A DNA stretch of 47,144 nucleotides from Paracoccaceae bacterium (GCA_027492585.1 JAPUEK010000080.1:1-47144), one strand, 5' to 3'; counted from the stretch's first letter, positions 15,662 through 23,861 are shown. A program made the numbers and translations. The notes: a model not told the origin generated them from the sequence alone.

Positions 15662-15679
15662 TTAAGAATAGGTTCTTAA
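15662..15679. promoter_or_regulatory. Inverted repeat ttaagaa-N4-ttcttaa
   Basis: Perfect 7-bp arms with a four-base spacer (tagg) lie in an AT-rich patch between the regulator at 15037 and the gene at 15748. The size and spacing resemble binding sites of NarL/LuxR-type regulators, and the patch may hold a promoter for the downstream gene. Not tested against any known consensus. Confidence 0.4.
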
Positions 15680-15747
15680 CTCTTCAGATCATTTTTGTTG
15701 CCCCAAAGTCGTGATAAGAACGGATCAAGACGAGTAAGGAGGAAGTG

Positions 15748-16281
15748 GTGGTAGGCATCTGTTTTGCGATGCGACGGATCGGCAGGATGATCGCAGGTAT
15801 CGCCCTGGGCGTGACATTCTGGGGACCAGCACCGGCAGAAACCTTCAACCCGCCCAAAGGGCCGATCGTACTGACCGTCCAGGGACAGATCGCTGCCCAC
15901 AACGCCCAAGACGGGCTGGCACTGGATGCCGACCAGTTGGCCGCCCTGCCGCAGCACAGCTTCAGCACTTCGACCGTCTGGACCGAGGGAACCTCGGTCT
16001 TCAGCGGCGTCCTGCTCAAGGATTTCATCGCTGCGGTGGGCGCCCATGGCACGGTTGTCACGCTGACCGCGCTGAACGATTACCAGATCAACATTCCCAT
16101 GGCCGAAATGGCTGACGACGGACCGCTCCTGGCGCTGGAACAGGATGGCAAACCGCTTACGGCGCGGACAAAGGGGCCGATCTGGCTGATCTATCCCTTC
16201 GACGACAACCCTGCCTATCGCACCGAAGAAACCTATTCGCGCGCGATCTGGCAATTGGACAAGATCAGCTTCAGCGACTGA
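15748..16281 (+). CDS. Periplasmic molybdopterin-oxidoreductase-like protein, paralogue of 13540
   Basis: A 177-residue exported protein. It shares with the 13540 product the run HSFSTSTVWTEGTSVFSGVLLKDFI, the block DYQINIP and the closing GPIWLIYPFDDNP. The mature part has no cysteine. aaggagg at 15736-15742 favours GTG 15748 (spacing 5); GTG 15745 or ATG 15769 are alternatives. It is placed behind the third LuxR-type regulator. The duplication of a regulator-plus-periplasmic-protein pair on the same strand is a notable feature of this block. Confidence 0.7.
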   Translation: MVGICFAMRRIGRMIAGIALGVTFWGPAPAETFNPPKGPIVLTVQGQIAAHNAQDGLALDADQLAALPQHSFSTSTVWTEGTSVFSGVLLKDFIAAVGAHGTVVTLTALNDYQINIPMAEMADDGPLLALEQDGKPLTARTKGPIWLIYPFDDNPAYRTEETYSRAIWQLDKISFSD

Positions 16282-16555
16282 GCGATGCTGCCCGGGGCCG
16301 TCCGGCCAAGCGCGGAGGCCATCGGTTTCACAGGCGGAGCGTGAACATCTGGTTGCGGCTATCCGTTTGCGAGGACGCCGGAGGGCAAGGGCAAGCTGCG
16401 CGCCATCTCAGGCGTGGAAACGAAGCCCATATTGCGGCGAAGCGTGTGGGAGCCGTCTCCGCGCGGCTTGGGCGCAGCCGAGCTTCGCAGCTTATCGTGA
16501 TTGCGCGGCGGCGCGGCAACACCATATAAAGGCGACAGAATAAGGAGATCATGTG

Positions 16556-16918
16556 ATGCGAGTAGCTTTCCCCGCCATTGTCGCCGTGCTGTTTGCCGGT
16601 GCCGCACATGCGGATGTGTCCCTGTCTGTTCCGCTGCACACGGGCGCGACCAGCACTGTGACGACCGCAACCTACAGCTGTGCCGGAGGCGAGCCCTTCC
16701 AGGTGCAATATGTCAATGCCGGTGCCAATTCGCTGGCCTTGCTGCCCATCGACGGCGAAGAGCGGATCTTCGTCAATGTCGTGTCGGGATCGGGCGCGCG
16801 CTATGCTGCGGGCCAGTATATCTGGTGGTCAAAGGGCGACACCGCCACGCTGGAAAACGAGATGGAAGAGGGCAGCCTGAAGGATTGCGTCTCTAAAGAT
16901 TTCCCGTCGGCCGAATGA
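16556..16918 (+). CDS. MliC-family C-type lysozyme inhibitor
   Basis: A 120-residue exported protein with signal MRVAFPAIVAVLFAGAAHA. The MliC pattern is clear: TYSCAGGEPFQVQYVNAGANSLALLPIDGEERIFVNVVSGSGARYAAGQYIWWSKGDTATLE and a late cysteine (LKDCVSK) that would pair with the first. In this family the SGxxY region inserts into the lysozyme active site. There is no lipobox, so it is periplasmic (PliC-like) rather than membrane-bound. aaggag lies 7 bases before ATG 16556; an ATG at 16551 is followed at once by TGA, giving ATGTGATG. Confidence 0.85.
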   Translation: MRVAFPAIVAVLFAGAAHADVSLSVPLHTGATSTVTTATYSCAGGEPFQVQYVNAGANSLALLPIDGEERIFVNVVSGSGARYAAGQYIWWSKGDTATLENEMEEGSLKDCVSKDFPSAE

Positions 16919-16962
16919 TACGCCAAGGAGGGGGACGCGCGACGTGTCACCCTCCTTTCCGG

Positions 16963-18195
16963 TCACCACAGCACCCATAGCCCGATCCCCAGCGTGATCA
17001 GCGTCAGCGGCGCACCGATGCGGAAATAGGTGCCGAAGCCGATCCTTATCCCGTCCCGTGCCGCGTGTTCGGCGACGATCAGGTTCGCAACCGATCCGAG
17101 AAGCGTGAAATTCCCGGCCAGGGTCGAGGCCATTGCCACCACGATCCAGGCAGGCTGCGGATTGTGCAACTGTTCGATAAAGGGCTTCAGCACCAGCACC
17201 GCCGGCACATTGCTGACGAGATTTGACATCACCGCCGTCAGCCCGGTCAGGGCGGCGACATCGCTCAGGTCGAAACGGGCGGCCTGCGCCAGCAGGTCCT
17301 TGGTCAGAACCGCGTGCTCCAGCCCGCGGACCACGATGAAAAGCCCCGCGAACATCAACAGAAGCTTGCCGTCGATCTCCGCATAGATCTTGCGGGGCTC
17401 GATCCTGCGGGTCAGCATGAGAAGGGCCGCCGCGCAGATCGCCACCTTGGCGACAGGCTGACCGCTGAAGAACAGCGCGATCATCCCGAGGCAGACCAGC
17501 GTGGCCTTGACCGTCAGCCAGCCGTGAAAGCGGATCGGCAGTTGCGCGGTCGGCAAGCGCGCCCGCGTCAGATACTCTCCCGGATTCAGCAGCGCGATCA
17601 GCACAATCGAGGCAAGCAGGCCGAGCCCGGCAACCGGGGCCAGCGCCGCCGTAAAGGCCGAATAGGACAGGCCCGAAAGACTGCCGATGATCATGTTCTG
17701 CGGGTTGCCGGTGATGGTCGCAACCGAGCCGACATTCGACGATACGGCCACCGCGATCAAATAAGGCACGGGATTGCGGCCAAGCGCCCGCGTCACCGCG
17801 ATCACCACCGGCGTCATGATCAGGCAGATCGCATCATTGACCAGAAAGGCCGACAGGACGCCCGTCGTGACGACCACCGCCGCCAGAAGAAGCGCCGGAT
17901 GATGCATCCGTCCGACTGCCCAGCCCGTGACCATGCTGAAAAAGCCGGAAAGCCGCAGATTGGCGACGACGACCATCATCCCCAGAAGCAGCGTGATCGT
18001 GTCGAGGTCGATGGCCTTGTAAGCCTCCTCCAGCGACAGCACGCCGGAGCCGACCATTGCGGCGGCCCCGATCAGGGCGGCGCCGGTCCGGTCGACCCGC
18101 AGACCCGGCAGGCGCCCGATCGCAATGACGATATAGGTGAGCGCGAAGATCACGATCGCAAGGATCTGCGTCAGGTCAGGGGTTGGGCCGTTCAT
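16963..18195 (-). CDS. Ion transporter, ArsB/NhaD/CitT superfamily
   Basis: A 410-residue polytopic membrane protein with about 11 hydrophobic segments. Superfamily features include LLLGMMVVVANLRLSGFF, NDAICLIMTPVVIAVT, and two inverted-repeat signature loops: NVGSVATITGNPQNMI in the first half and STLAGNFTLLGSVANLIV in the second. The substrate cannot be told from sequence: anion (arsenite, citrate, sulfate) or Na+/H+ exchange. ATG 18195 (MNGPTPDLTQ) was chosen because the upstream 44 codons are polar and unlike a membrane-protein start. It stands alone, convergent with the MliC gene. Confidence 0.8.
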   Translation of the reverse strand: MNGPTPDLTQILAIVIFALTYIVIAIGRLPGLRVDRTGAALIGAAAMVGSGVLSLEEAYKAIDLDTITLLLGMMVVVANLRLSGFFSMVTGWAVGRMHHPALLLAAVVVTTGVLSAFLVNDAICLIMTPVVIAVTRALGRNPVPYLIAVAVSSNVGSVATITGNPQNMIIGSLSGLSYSAFTAALAPVAGLGLLASIVLIALLNPGEYLTRARLPTAQLPIRFHGWLTVKATLVCLGMIALFFSGQPVAKVAICAAALLMLTRRIEPRKIYAEIDGKLLLMFAGLFIVVRGLEHAVLTKDLLAQAARFDLSDVAALTGLTAVMSNLVSNVPAVLVLKPFIEQLHNPQPAWIVVAMASTLAGNFTLLGSVANLIVAEHAARDGIRIGFGTYFRIGAPLTLITLGIGLWVLW

Positions 18196-18489
18196 GCTGG
18201 GTCTCGATTCCGGGGAACTACGACCTGCATCGTCGGACCCCGCCTGGCAATCGGAAAATGTGCGGGTCCGGGAGTTTCGGTCGGAAAGAGCGTCCGAACT
18301 GAAGCAGGCGAACCTGAGTTTTGGCACAGCTCTGAAAGCTGGCGGAGATCATCCTCGGACTTTGGCCCCCGACCATCCGCTAGGCTGATGTGATCGTGGT
18401 CATGCAGAACGGACGGGCGGTTGGAAGCGGCATCATGAGGGCTTTACGCCGCCTCCTGCGCCACGGCGGAAGCGTCGCACAGTCCCGCT

Positions 18490-18700
18490 TCAATGGAGGC
18501 CGGAGCCGGTGTTTCTGACCTTCGCCAGCAGGATGAACACCAGCCCGGCCAGCATCCCGATCAGCGCCGCAGCCGTCAGCAGCAGCACCGAATGGCTCGC
18601 GGCAAATGCCGCCTTGCCGGCCCCGATCACCGCCCCCCCCTGCTCTGCCGGAAGCGCAGGCGCCACAAGATGGCTGTCGCCGACGGAGCGGGCGGCCTGC
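18490..18700 (-). pseudogene. C-terminal remnant of an MFS (DHA2-type) transporter
   Basis: The minus-strand frame ending at 18490-18492 reads GAGKAAFAASHSVLLL, then a final membrane helix (LTAAALIGMLAGLVFILLAKV) and a short tail. This resembles the last helix of 14-TM drug exporters. No start or earlier transmembrane segments exist, and upstream sequence passes straight into a truncated monooxygenase. It is the scar of a deletion at the end of the hchA operon. Confidence 0.6.
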
Positions 18701-18701
18701 T

Positions 18702-18812
18702 CTAGTCGAGACAGCCGGGCTCATTCCGGCTGTGCTCGGTCAACTGGTGCAAGAGCGGGATCAGGGCCTCGGGATCGCGCGCCGTGATGCGGGCTGTGAC
18801 GCGCAGGATCAT
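18702..18812 (-). pseudogene. Truncated antibiotic-biosynthesis-monooxygenase-like gene
   Basis: A 36-codon frame starts with ATG overlapping the SDR stop (ATGA at 18809-18812). It reads MILRVTARITARDP, EALIPLLHQLTEHS and RNEPGCLD before TAG. The pattern is the first strand and helix of ABM/YgiN-type dimeric alpha-beta-barrel enzymes, which are normally about 95-100 residues. The remainder is lost at a junction with MFS-transporter sequence. It is probably non-functional. Confidence 0.6.
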
Positions 18813-19582
18813 ACCGTCCAGTCCCAGACTTCGCGCTGTTCGTCGCGGACGCGGTTGGCGGTCTTGGCGGGCAGGACGGTGCGGAAGGCGGGCTTTTCCG
18901 CGGTCAGCACGTCGATCATCGCCGCGATCATTTCCGCCGGATCATGCTGGTTCTTCAACTCGCGCACCGGCCAGTGCTGCATCACGCGCGCGCCCTGACC
19001 CCACCATTGGTCCTGCGATTCCATGCCGGTGTCGTTGAACCCGGTGCGATAGGCGCCGGGGTTCACGGTGCAGACCTCGATCCCATAGGGTTTCAGCTCC
19101 TCGCGCATCGCCAGACAAAATCCCTCGACCGCGAATTTCGACGCGGAATAGGCGCCGTCCCAGCTGACCCCGACCAGCCCCGCGACCGAAGACGTCCAGA
19201 CGATGCGGCCTTTACCTGCGGTGATGAACTTGCGCGCAGCCCCCTGCGCCATGGCGAGGGCGGCAAAGACATTCGTCTCGAAACTGGCGCGGACCACCTC
19301 CATCGGCAATTCAGCCACCGGGCCGGATTCCATGATCCCGGCATTGTTGAAGAGCGTATCGAACTCCAGCGAAAGCGCATGGGTGCGGTCGATTTCCGAC
19401 AGCACGTCCAGCTTGATGACGCGCAGTTTCAGCCCCTCGCGCGCAGCCTCGGCGCGCAGATCGCTCACCTGCGGCCAGATATGGCAGCCCGCGATCACCT
19501 CATGGCCCGCCCGCGCCAGACCAAGCGCCACGCCGCGGCCAAAGCCCGACCCCGCGCCGGTGATGAGGATGGTTTTCGTCAT
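18809..19582 (-). CDS. Short-chain dehydrogenase/reductase
   Basis: A 257-residue classical SDR. The cofactor motif TGAGSGFGRG is at residues 8-17, NNAG follows, then the catalytic set with S in VWTSSVAG and Y/K in YSASK. A PG-x-Y-R-T block (NPGAYRTGF) precedes the substrate loop. gaaaggacag precedes ATG 19582. The third gene of the hchA-luxR-SDR operon, 22 bases after the LuxR stop, it overlaps the truncated monooxygenase. It probably reduces a carbonyl compound, in keeping with the glyoxalase-like first gene; the substrate is unknown. Confidence 0.88.
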   Translation of the reverse strand: MTKTILITGAGSGFGRGVALGLARAGHEVIAGCHIWPQVSDLRAEAAREGLKLRVIKLDVLSEIDRTHALSLEFDTLFNNAGIMESGPVAELPMEVVRASFETNVFAALAMAQGAARKFITAGKGRIVWTSSVAGLVGVSWDGAYSASKFAVEGFCLAMREELKPYGIEVCTVNPGAYRTGFNDTGMESQDQWWGQGARVMQHWPVRELKNQHDPAEMIAAMIDVLTAEKPAFRTVLPAKTANRVRDEQREVWDWTV

Positions 19583-19604
19583 GATCTGTCCTTTCGTGCT
19601 CTGC

Positions 19605-20297
19605 TCAGGCGTCGATCTCGCCGCTGCTGACGGCGATGCGGATCGCCTCGGCGGTGGTGGAGGCGCCCAGCCGGTGCCGGATGCGCCGCAGGTGGTTTTC
19701 CACGGTACGTTCGGACAGGCCCAGGAGGCTTGCGGCATCGACCTGCCGTTTGCCCGCGGCGATCCAGCGCATGACCTCGCGTTCGCGCGGGCTGAGCATC
19801 ACGGGTTTCTCTTCCTGCCGCGAGAGCGCAAGGCGTGTGGCCGCGGCATGTGCGGCCCCCGCCAGCGCCGTCAGCGCCAGACGGACGGGCAGGGTGCTGT
19901 CGATCCGGTTGCCACCAAAGCTCACGGCCCCTTTCAGCCCGCTTGCGCCAAAGACCGGCACCTGCAAGCCATGCAGCCCCGGTCCGTGTGGGTGGGGATT
20001 CAGGCGATAGCTGTCCGCCTCTTTCGTCCAGAAAAACGGGGCCTCGGTGCGGAAGATGTGCTGATTGACCGGGCAGCGGCGCAGATAGGTTGCGGTATCG
20101 ACCGTCTTGCCTGCGCCGAACCAGTCGCCCTCGGCATGGTGGATCTGGCCGATCACATCCGCGCTGTCGGCGGCGACGGACCAGATCACCAGGCGATCAT
20201 AGCCATGGGGCAGGACAAAGGCGCGCAGGCTGTCCGTGATCTCGCGCCAATCGGTGCTGCGTTCGATCACGGCGATGCTGCGCGCCAGTTTCTGCAT
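19605..20297 (-). CDS. LuxR-family regulator with autoinducer-binding-like domain
   Basis: A 230-residue regulator. The N-terminal 150 residues resemble the autoinducer-binding fold (W in DRLVIW, FFWTKEADSYRLNPHPHGPGLHGLQVPVFG...GAVSFGG). The C-terminal HTH is LSPREREVMRWIAAGKRQVDAASLLGLSERTVENHLRRIRHRLGAST, a complete LuxR signature. No luxI-type synthase is in the window, so it is a solo. Its start overlaps the hchA stop (TGATG), which suggests feedback control of this operon. Confidence 0.88.
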   Translation of the reverse strand: MQKLARSIAVIERSTDWREITDSLRAFVLPHGYDRLVIWSVAADSADVIGQIHHAEGDWFGAGKTVDTATYLRRCPVNQHIFRTEAPFFWTKEADSYRLNPHPHGPGLHGLQVPVFGASGLKGAVSFGGNRIDSTLPVRLALTALAGAAHAAATRLALSRQEEKPVMLSPREREVMRWIAAGKRQVDAASLLGLSERTVENHLRRIRHRLGASTTAEAIRIAVSSGEIDA

Positions 20298-21157
20298 CAG
20301 GCTTTTGCCACTTCGTCCAGCAGGGCGCGGGCTGCCAGCTTGCCAAGCGCATTGGAGGCGAAGGGGCTGTCGCCGGTGATCACCTTGCGGTCCTGATGGG
20401 TGGCGCCGGTCACATCGCTGTTCACGATGGTCACCCCCTGCGCCGCCAGATCCGCGCCAAAGAACCAGGTCAGCCCGCCGGGCATATAGCCGATGTCCGG
20501 CGTCTGGCGGTCGACCGCATCGGGAAAGGCCGCGATGGAATAGCCCTTGAAGGGGGACGCCTTGCCACGCCCCGCCGCGACCAGCGCCGCCGGGCCGTGG
20601 CACAGCGAGATGATATGCCGGTCATTCGCCATCGCCCAGTCCAGCACCCTGGCCACAGCCTTGCTTTCCGGCAGACCGATCAGCGCGCCATGACCGCCGG
20701 GGATGAAGACGGCAAGATAATCCGATGTCTCATCCAGACTATCCGCGATCTCCGCCAGGTTTTTCGGCGCCAGGAATTGCGGCAGATATTCTGCGTGCAG
20801 CCCTGTGATTTCGGGCTGTTCGACCGGCATCGCCCAGAACTCGAACTTGGCCGAGCGACCCGAGACGGTCGCCACCTCGAACCGAAAGCCCGCCTTGTGC
20901 AGGTGATACATCGGCAAAAGCGTCTCGACCGGATGATTGCCGGTCGAGAAGAGTTTGCCGGTATCGGTCGGCAGATACCGCTCATCCGCAGCGATCATCA
21001 GGATCTTGCGGCTGCCGGTATAGGGCGCGGCATAATCGGCCCCCTCGATCGTGACCGTCGGACTGGTGAACTGGCCCAGCGAAAAGGGCGAGGGGAAAAA
21101 GGCGTTGAATTCAGCCGGATCCGGGGTCGGATCCTTGCTGAGGGGGTGATCGGTCAT
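20297..21157 (-). CDS. hchA: Hsp31-type glyoxalase III / protein deglycase (DJ-1/PfpI)
   Basis: A 286-residue protein, the same length class as E. coli HchA (283). The nucleophile C186 lies in ISLCHGPAAL with H187 next to it. The conserved FIPGGHGALIGLPES region precedes it, and H86/E93/H121-type metal-site candidates surround MYHLHK and LHAEYLP. The family converts methylglyoxal to lactate without cofactor and protects proteins from glycation and unfolding. gaaggag lies before ATG 21157. It is the first gene of the minus-strand operon with the LuxR and SDR genes and diverges from the DUF488 gene. Confidence 0.9.
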   Translation of the reverse strand: MTDHPLSKDPTPDPAEFNAFFPSPFSLGQFTSPTVTIEGADYAAPYTGSRKILMIAADERYLPTDTGKLFSTGNHPVETLLPMYHLHKAGFRFEVATVSGRSAKFEFWAMPVEQPEITGLHAEYLPQFLAPKNLAEIADSLDETSDYLAVFIPGGHGALIGLPESKAVARVLDWAMANDRHIISLCHGPAALVAAGRGKASPFKGYSIAAFPDAVDRQTPDIGYMPGGLTWFFGADLAAQGVTIVNSDVTGATHQDRKVITGDSPFASNALGKLAARALLDEVAKA

Positions 21158-21415
21158 CGGGATACTCCTTCTCGCATGGTACAGATAAAATGAGGACCAC
21201 ACAGGAAACAACATATAGGGGATTTCCCTCAATCGTTGTGCGGGACCCATCCTGCCATCGGCACAGCCGGATCGGCAGGCTGCCATGCGACTTTTCTCAC
21301 GCTCTCACCAATGAATCCGTGCCATGATGTTCCGAAGACATCCGGTGCGTTTCGGCTGAGGACCTCGATGGTTCCGGCTGGAAAATGTGAAGCACCTCAT
21401 CAGAAAGAAAGAGCG

Positions 21416-21775
21416 ATGACAGATTTCCCGATTGTCCTGGCCCGGGCCTATGATCCGCCTGAGGCAATGATCGGTGCGCGCCTGCTGGTGGACAGGCTTT
21501 GGCCCCGGGGTGTTTCTAAGGTGCATCTTCAACTCGATGACTGGCCGAAAGACGTGACGCCCAGCACGGCCCTGCGCGAATGGTTCCACGCCGATCCGGA
21601 GCGTTGGCCAGAGTTCCGCAGCCGCTACGAAGCAGAACTGGCGGCCAACCCCGACGCAGTGGAACACTGTCTGGCCTGGTGCCGGAAGGGGCCGGTCACG
21701 CTGCTGACCGCCGCGCATGATCGCGCGCATAATCACGCGGTCGTTCTGCGGGACTGGCTGGAGGCCCGGAAGTGA
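21416..21775 (+). CDS. DUF488 family protein
   Basis: A 119-residue cytoplasmic protein with the family pattern ARAYDPP, RLLVDRLWPRGVSK near the N-terminus, LREWFHADPERWPEFRSRYEAEL in the middle and VTLLTAAHDRAHNHAVVLRDWL at the end. This matches the YeaO/DUF488 group, often found near stress genes; no biochemical role is established. gaaagaaagag precedes ATG 21416. It diverges from hchA across about 260 bases. Confidence 0.88.
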   Translation: MTDFPIVLARAYDPPEAMIGARLLVDRLWPRGVSKVHLQLDDWPKDVTPSTALREWFHADPERWPEFRSRYEAELAANPDAVEHCLAWCRKGPVTLLTAAHDRAHNHAVVLRDWLEARK

Positions 21776-21803
21776 GCCGAACCTGCCGCTGCGCCCCGGC
21801 TGT

Positions 21804-21827
21804 CTCTCGACGATATATCGCCGAGAG
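21804..21827. promoter_or_regulatory. 24-bp near-perfect palindrome upstream of the encapsulin operon
   Basis: ctctcg and cgagag flank the perfect inner palindrome cgatatatcg, with one unpaired position on each side. It lies 29 bases after the DUF488 stop, so it could be a terminator for that gene. There is no T-run, and the AT-rich centre is more typical of an operator. Confidence 0.45.
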
Positions 21828-21891
21828 GTTTCAGAGCCCGACACCGGCAGCCGGTCCCTGATGGATCATCCTGTTCAAGGAAGGGGTGTTC

Positions 21892-21916
21892 GGACCATAT
21901 TGATCGGATATGGTCC
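21892..21916. promoter_or_regulatory. 25-bp perfect interrupted palindrome (candidate operator)
   Basis: Perfect 9-bp arms ggaccatat and atatggtcc flank the spacer tgatcgg, 112 bases before the peroxidase start. Spacing and symmetry suit a dimeric repressor or activator. It does not match the Fur, OxyR or NNR patterns that I know. Confidence 0.55.
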
Positions 21917-22027
21917 CGTTCGTGAAGGGGGGGCCAGCCTTCACTCTTCCCTCAGGTTTGGGGGGATGCCACTTTTGTTTCTCTGGAAGATTACCCAGGT
22001 CCGGAAACCGGAACCCGAGGAGTTGTG

Positions 22028-23062
22028 ATGCCGCCCCTGCGAAGCCAGCCTGTCGATGGCCCCCTGACCCGGAACGCGATTTTTGTCACACTCACCCTGG
22101 CGGAATGCGATGAAGCACTCAGCGCATTGCGGGGATTGTTTGGCGATCTGCCCTCACTGGTCAAGGCGGTCGGCTTTCGCAGTTCCGAGGCCGGGCTGAC
22201 CTGTGTTGCCGGAGTGGGGGCAGGCCTGTGGTCGCGGCTGGCGCCCGGAGTGGTGCCAAAGGGGCTTCATCCGTTCAAAGAGATTGCGGGCGTCCACCAC
22301 GCACCGGCAACGCCAGGCGATCTGCTGATCCATGTGCGCGCGTCCCGGCCCGATTTCTGCTTCGAACTCGTCTCGCAGATCATGAGCAGGCTTTCCTCCG
22401 TGACCACGGTTCAGGACGAGACCCAGGGTTTCAAATACTTCGACAACCGCGACCTTCTGGGCTTTGTCGACGGCACCGAGAACCCGCTCGGCCCCGACCT
22501 GACAGAGGCGGTGGTGATCGGCGGTGAGGACCCGCTCTTTGCCGGAGGGAGCTATGTCATCACCCAGAAATACATCCACGACATGGCGCGGTGGGAGGCG
22601 ATGCCCGTCGAGCAGCAGGAACGCATCATCGGCCGGCACAAGCTGTCCGACATCGAATTCGCCGATGCCGACAAGGCCAGCTATGCCCATAACGTGCTGA
22701 CGAATATCGAGGACGATGCCGGAAACCAGCTGGAAATCCTTCGGGACAACATGCCGTTCGGAAGCCCTGCAAAAGGTGAATTCGGAACATTCTTCATCGG
22801 TTACGCCCGTGAGCCCGGACGGATCGAGACCATGCTGTCGAACATGTTCGTAGGCCGCCCACCGGGCAATTACGACCGCATCCTCGATGTCAGCACCGCC
22901 GTGACGGGATGCCTGTTCTTCGTGCCAACTGCGGATATGCTGGATCTGATCGCGCGGGGCGGAAAGCTCGCCGCGCCCGATGAGGCGCCAGAGGCGGCTT
23001 CCGGTCAGCCGGCGAAACCGGACGGATCACTAGGCCTTGGCTCTTTGAAACAGGGGAACTGA
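22028..23062 (+). CDS. DyP-type peroxidase, encapsulin cargo
   Basis: A 344-residue haem peroxidase. The DyP signature GFVDGTENP has catalytic D148. H221 in SYAHN is the likely proximal haem ligand and R239 in ILRDNMPFG the distal arginine. The C-terminus ends with a flexible Pro/Ala linker (about 315-331) and DGSLGLGSLKQG, the known encapsulin targeting peptide type (DGSLGIGSLK). It is the first gene of a two-gene operon, one base ahead of the shell gene. Family role: H2O2-dependent oxidation inside the nanocompartment, often tied to oxidative stress. ATG 22028 follows gaggag. Confidence 0.95.
   Translation: MPPLRSQPVDGPLTRNAIFVTLTLAECDEALSALRGLFGDLPSLVKAVGFRSSEAGLTCVAGVGAGLWSRLAPGVVPKGLHPFKEIAGVHHAPATPGDLLIHVRASRPDFCFELVSQIMSRLSSVTTVQDETQGFKYFDNRDLLGFVDGTENPLGPDLTEAVVIGGEDPLFAGGSYVITQKYIHDMARWEAMPVEQQERIIGRHKLSDIEFADADKASYAHNVLTNIEDDAGNQLEILRDNMPFGSPAKGEFGTFFIGYAREPGRIETMLSNMFVGRPPGNYDRILDVSTAVTGCLFFVPTADMLDLIARGGKLAAPDEAPEAASGQPAKPDGSLGLGSLKQGN
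23021..23056 (+). other. Encapsulin cargo-loading peptide
   Basis: Codons for DGSLGLGSLKQG at the end of the DyP peroxidase. In family-1 encapsulins this C-terminal tail docks on the inner face of the shell. The preceding Ala/Pro/Glu-rich stretch serves as a tether. Confidence 0.9.
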
Positions 23063-23063
23063 C

Positions 23064-23861
23064 ATGGACAATCTTCACCGCGACCTGGCCCCGATCAGCA
23101 GCGCCGCCTGGGCGCAGATCGAAGCCGAGGCGAAACGCACGCTGAAGCGCTATCTGGGCGCGCGGCATGTGGTCGATCTGCATGGCCCCGAGGGGTTCGA
23201 CCTTTCTGCGGTCGGCACAGGGCATCTCAGCGCCGCCACCTCTCTGGTCGAGGGGGTTCAGGCTGCGAAACGCGAGGTCAATCCGCTGATCGAGCTGCGC
23301 GTGCCGTTCGAACTGAGCCGCGCCGCGATCGACGATGTGGCCCGCGGGTCCAACGATTCCGACTGGCAGCCCCTGAAGGATGCGGCCCGCAAGATCGCGC
23401 TGGCCGAGGACAGGCTGGTGTTTCTGGGCTATGCCGAGGCGGGCATAAAGGGAATTCTTCCGTCTTCAAGCAATTCCGCCATCGCGCTGCCAAAAGACGT
23501 TGCCGACTATCCCGAAGCGGTGGCCGCCGCCGTCACATCGCTGCGGCTTGCGGGCGTCAACGGGCCTTATGCACTGATTCTGGGGACGGCACCGTTCACC
23601 GAAGCCACCGGCGGCGCGGAGGACGGCTATCCGGTTCTGCGCCATCTTGAGAAGCTGGTCGATGCGCCCGTGGTCTGGAGCGAGGCGCTGGAAGGCGGCG
23701 CGGTTGTGACCACCCGTGGCGGGGATTTCGACCTCTGGCTGGGGCAGGACATTTCCATCGGCTACCTCGCGCATGGCTCCGATACGGTGACGCTCTATCT
23801 GCAGGAAAGCCTGACGTTCCAGATGCAGACATCGGAAGCAGCAGTTTCGCTTATGCGTTGA
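23064..23861 (+). CDS. Family 1 encapsulin shell protein
   Basis: A 265-residue shell protein, the typical family-1 length. Characteristic blocks are MDNLHRDLAPISSAAW, IEAEAKRTLKRYLGARHVVDLHGP, PFELSRAAIDDVARGSNDSDWQPL, VFLGYAEAGIKGIL and the C-terminal DISIGYLAHGSDTVTLYLQESLTFQ. The fold is HK97-like and self-assembles into an icosahedral compartment (T=1 in the closest studied relatives). It starts one base after the peroxidase stop. Its last 11 bases overlap the convergent AraC-type gene. Confidence 0.95.
   Translation: MDNLHRDLAPISSAAWAQIEAEAKRTLKRYLGARHVVDLHGPEGFDLSAVGTGHLSAATSLVEGVQAAKREVNPLIELRVPFELSRAAIDDVARGSNDSDWQPLKDAARKIALAEDRLVFLGYAEAGIKGILPSSSNSAIALPKDVADYPEAVAAAVTSLRLAGVNGPYALILGTAPFTEATGGAEDGYPVLRHLEKLVDAPVVWSEALEGGAVVTTRGGDFDLWLGQDISIGYLAHGSDTVTLYLQESLTFQMQTSEAAVSLMR

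Noticed and set aside
16341-16529. Plus-strand frame MNIWLRLSVCEDAG... as a small gene
   Set aside because: Arginine-rich, no ribosome-binding site and no motif; it lies in an intergenic space that likely holds the MliC promoter.
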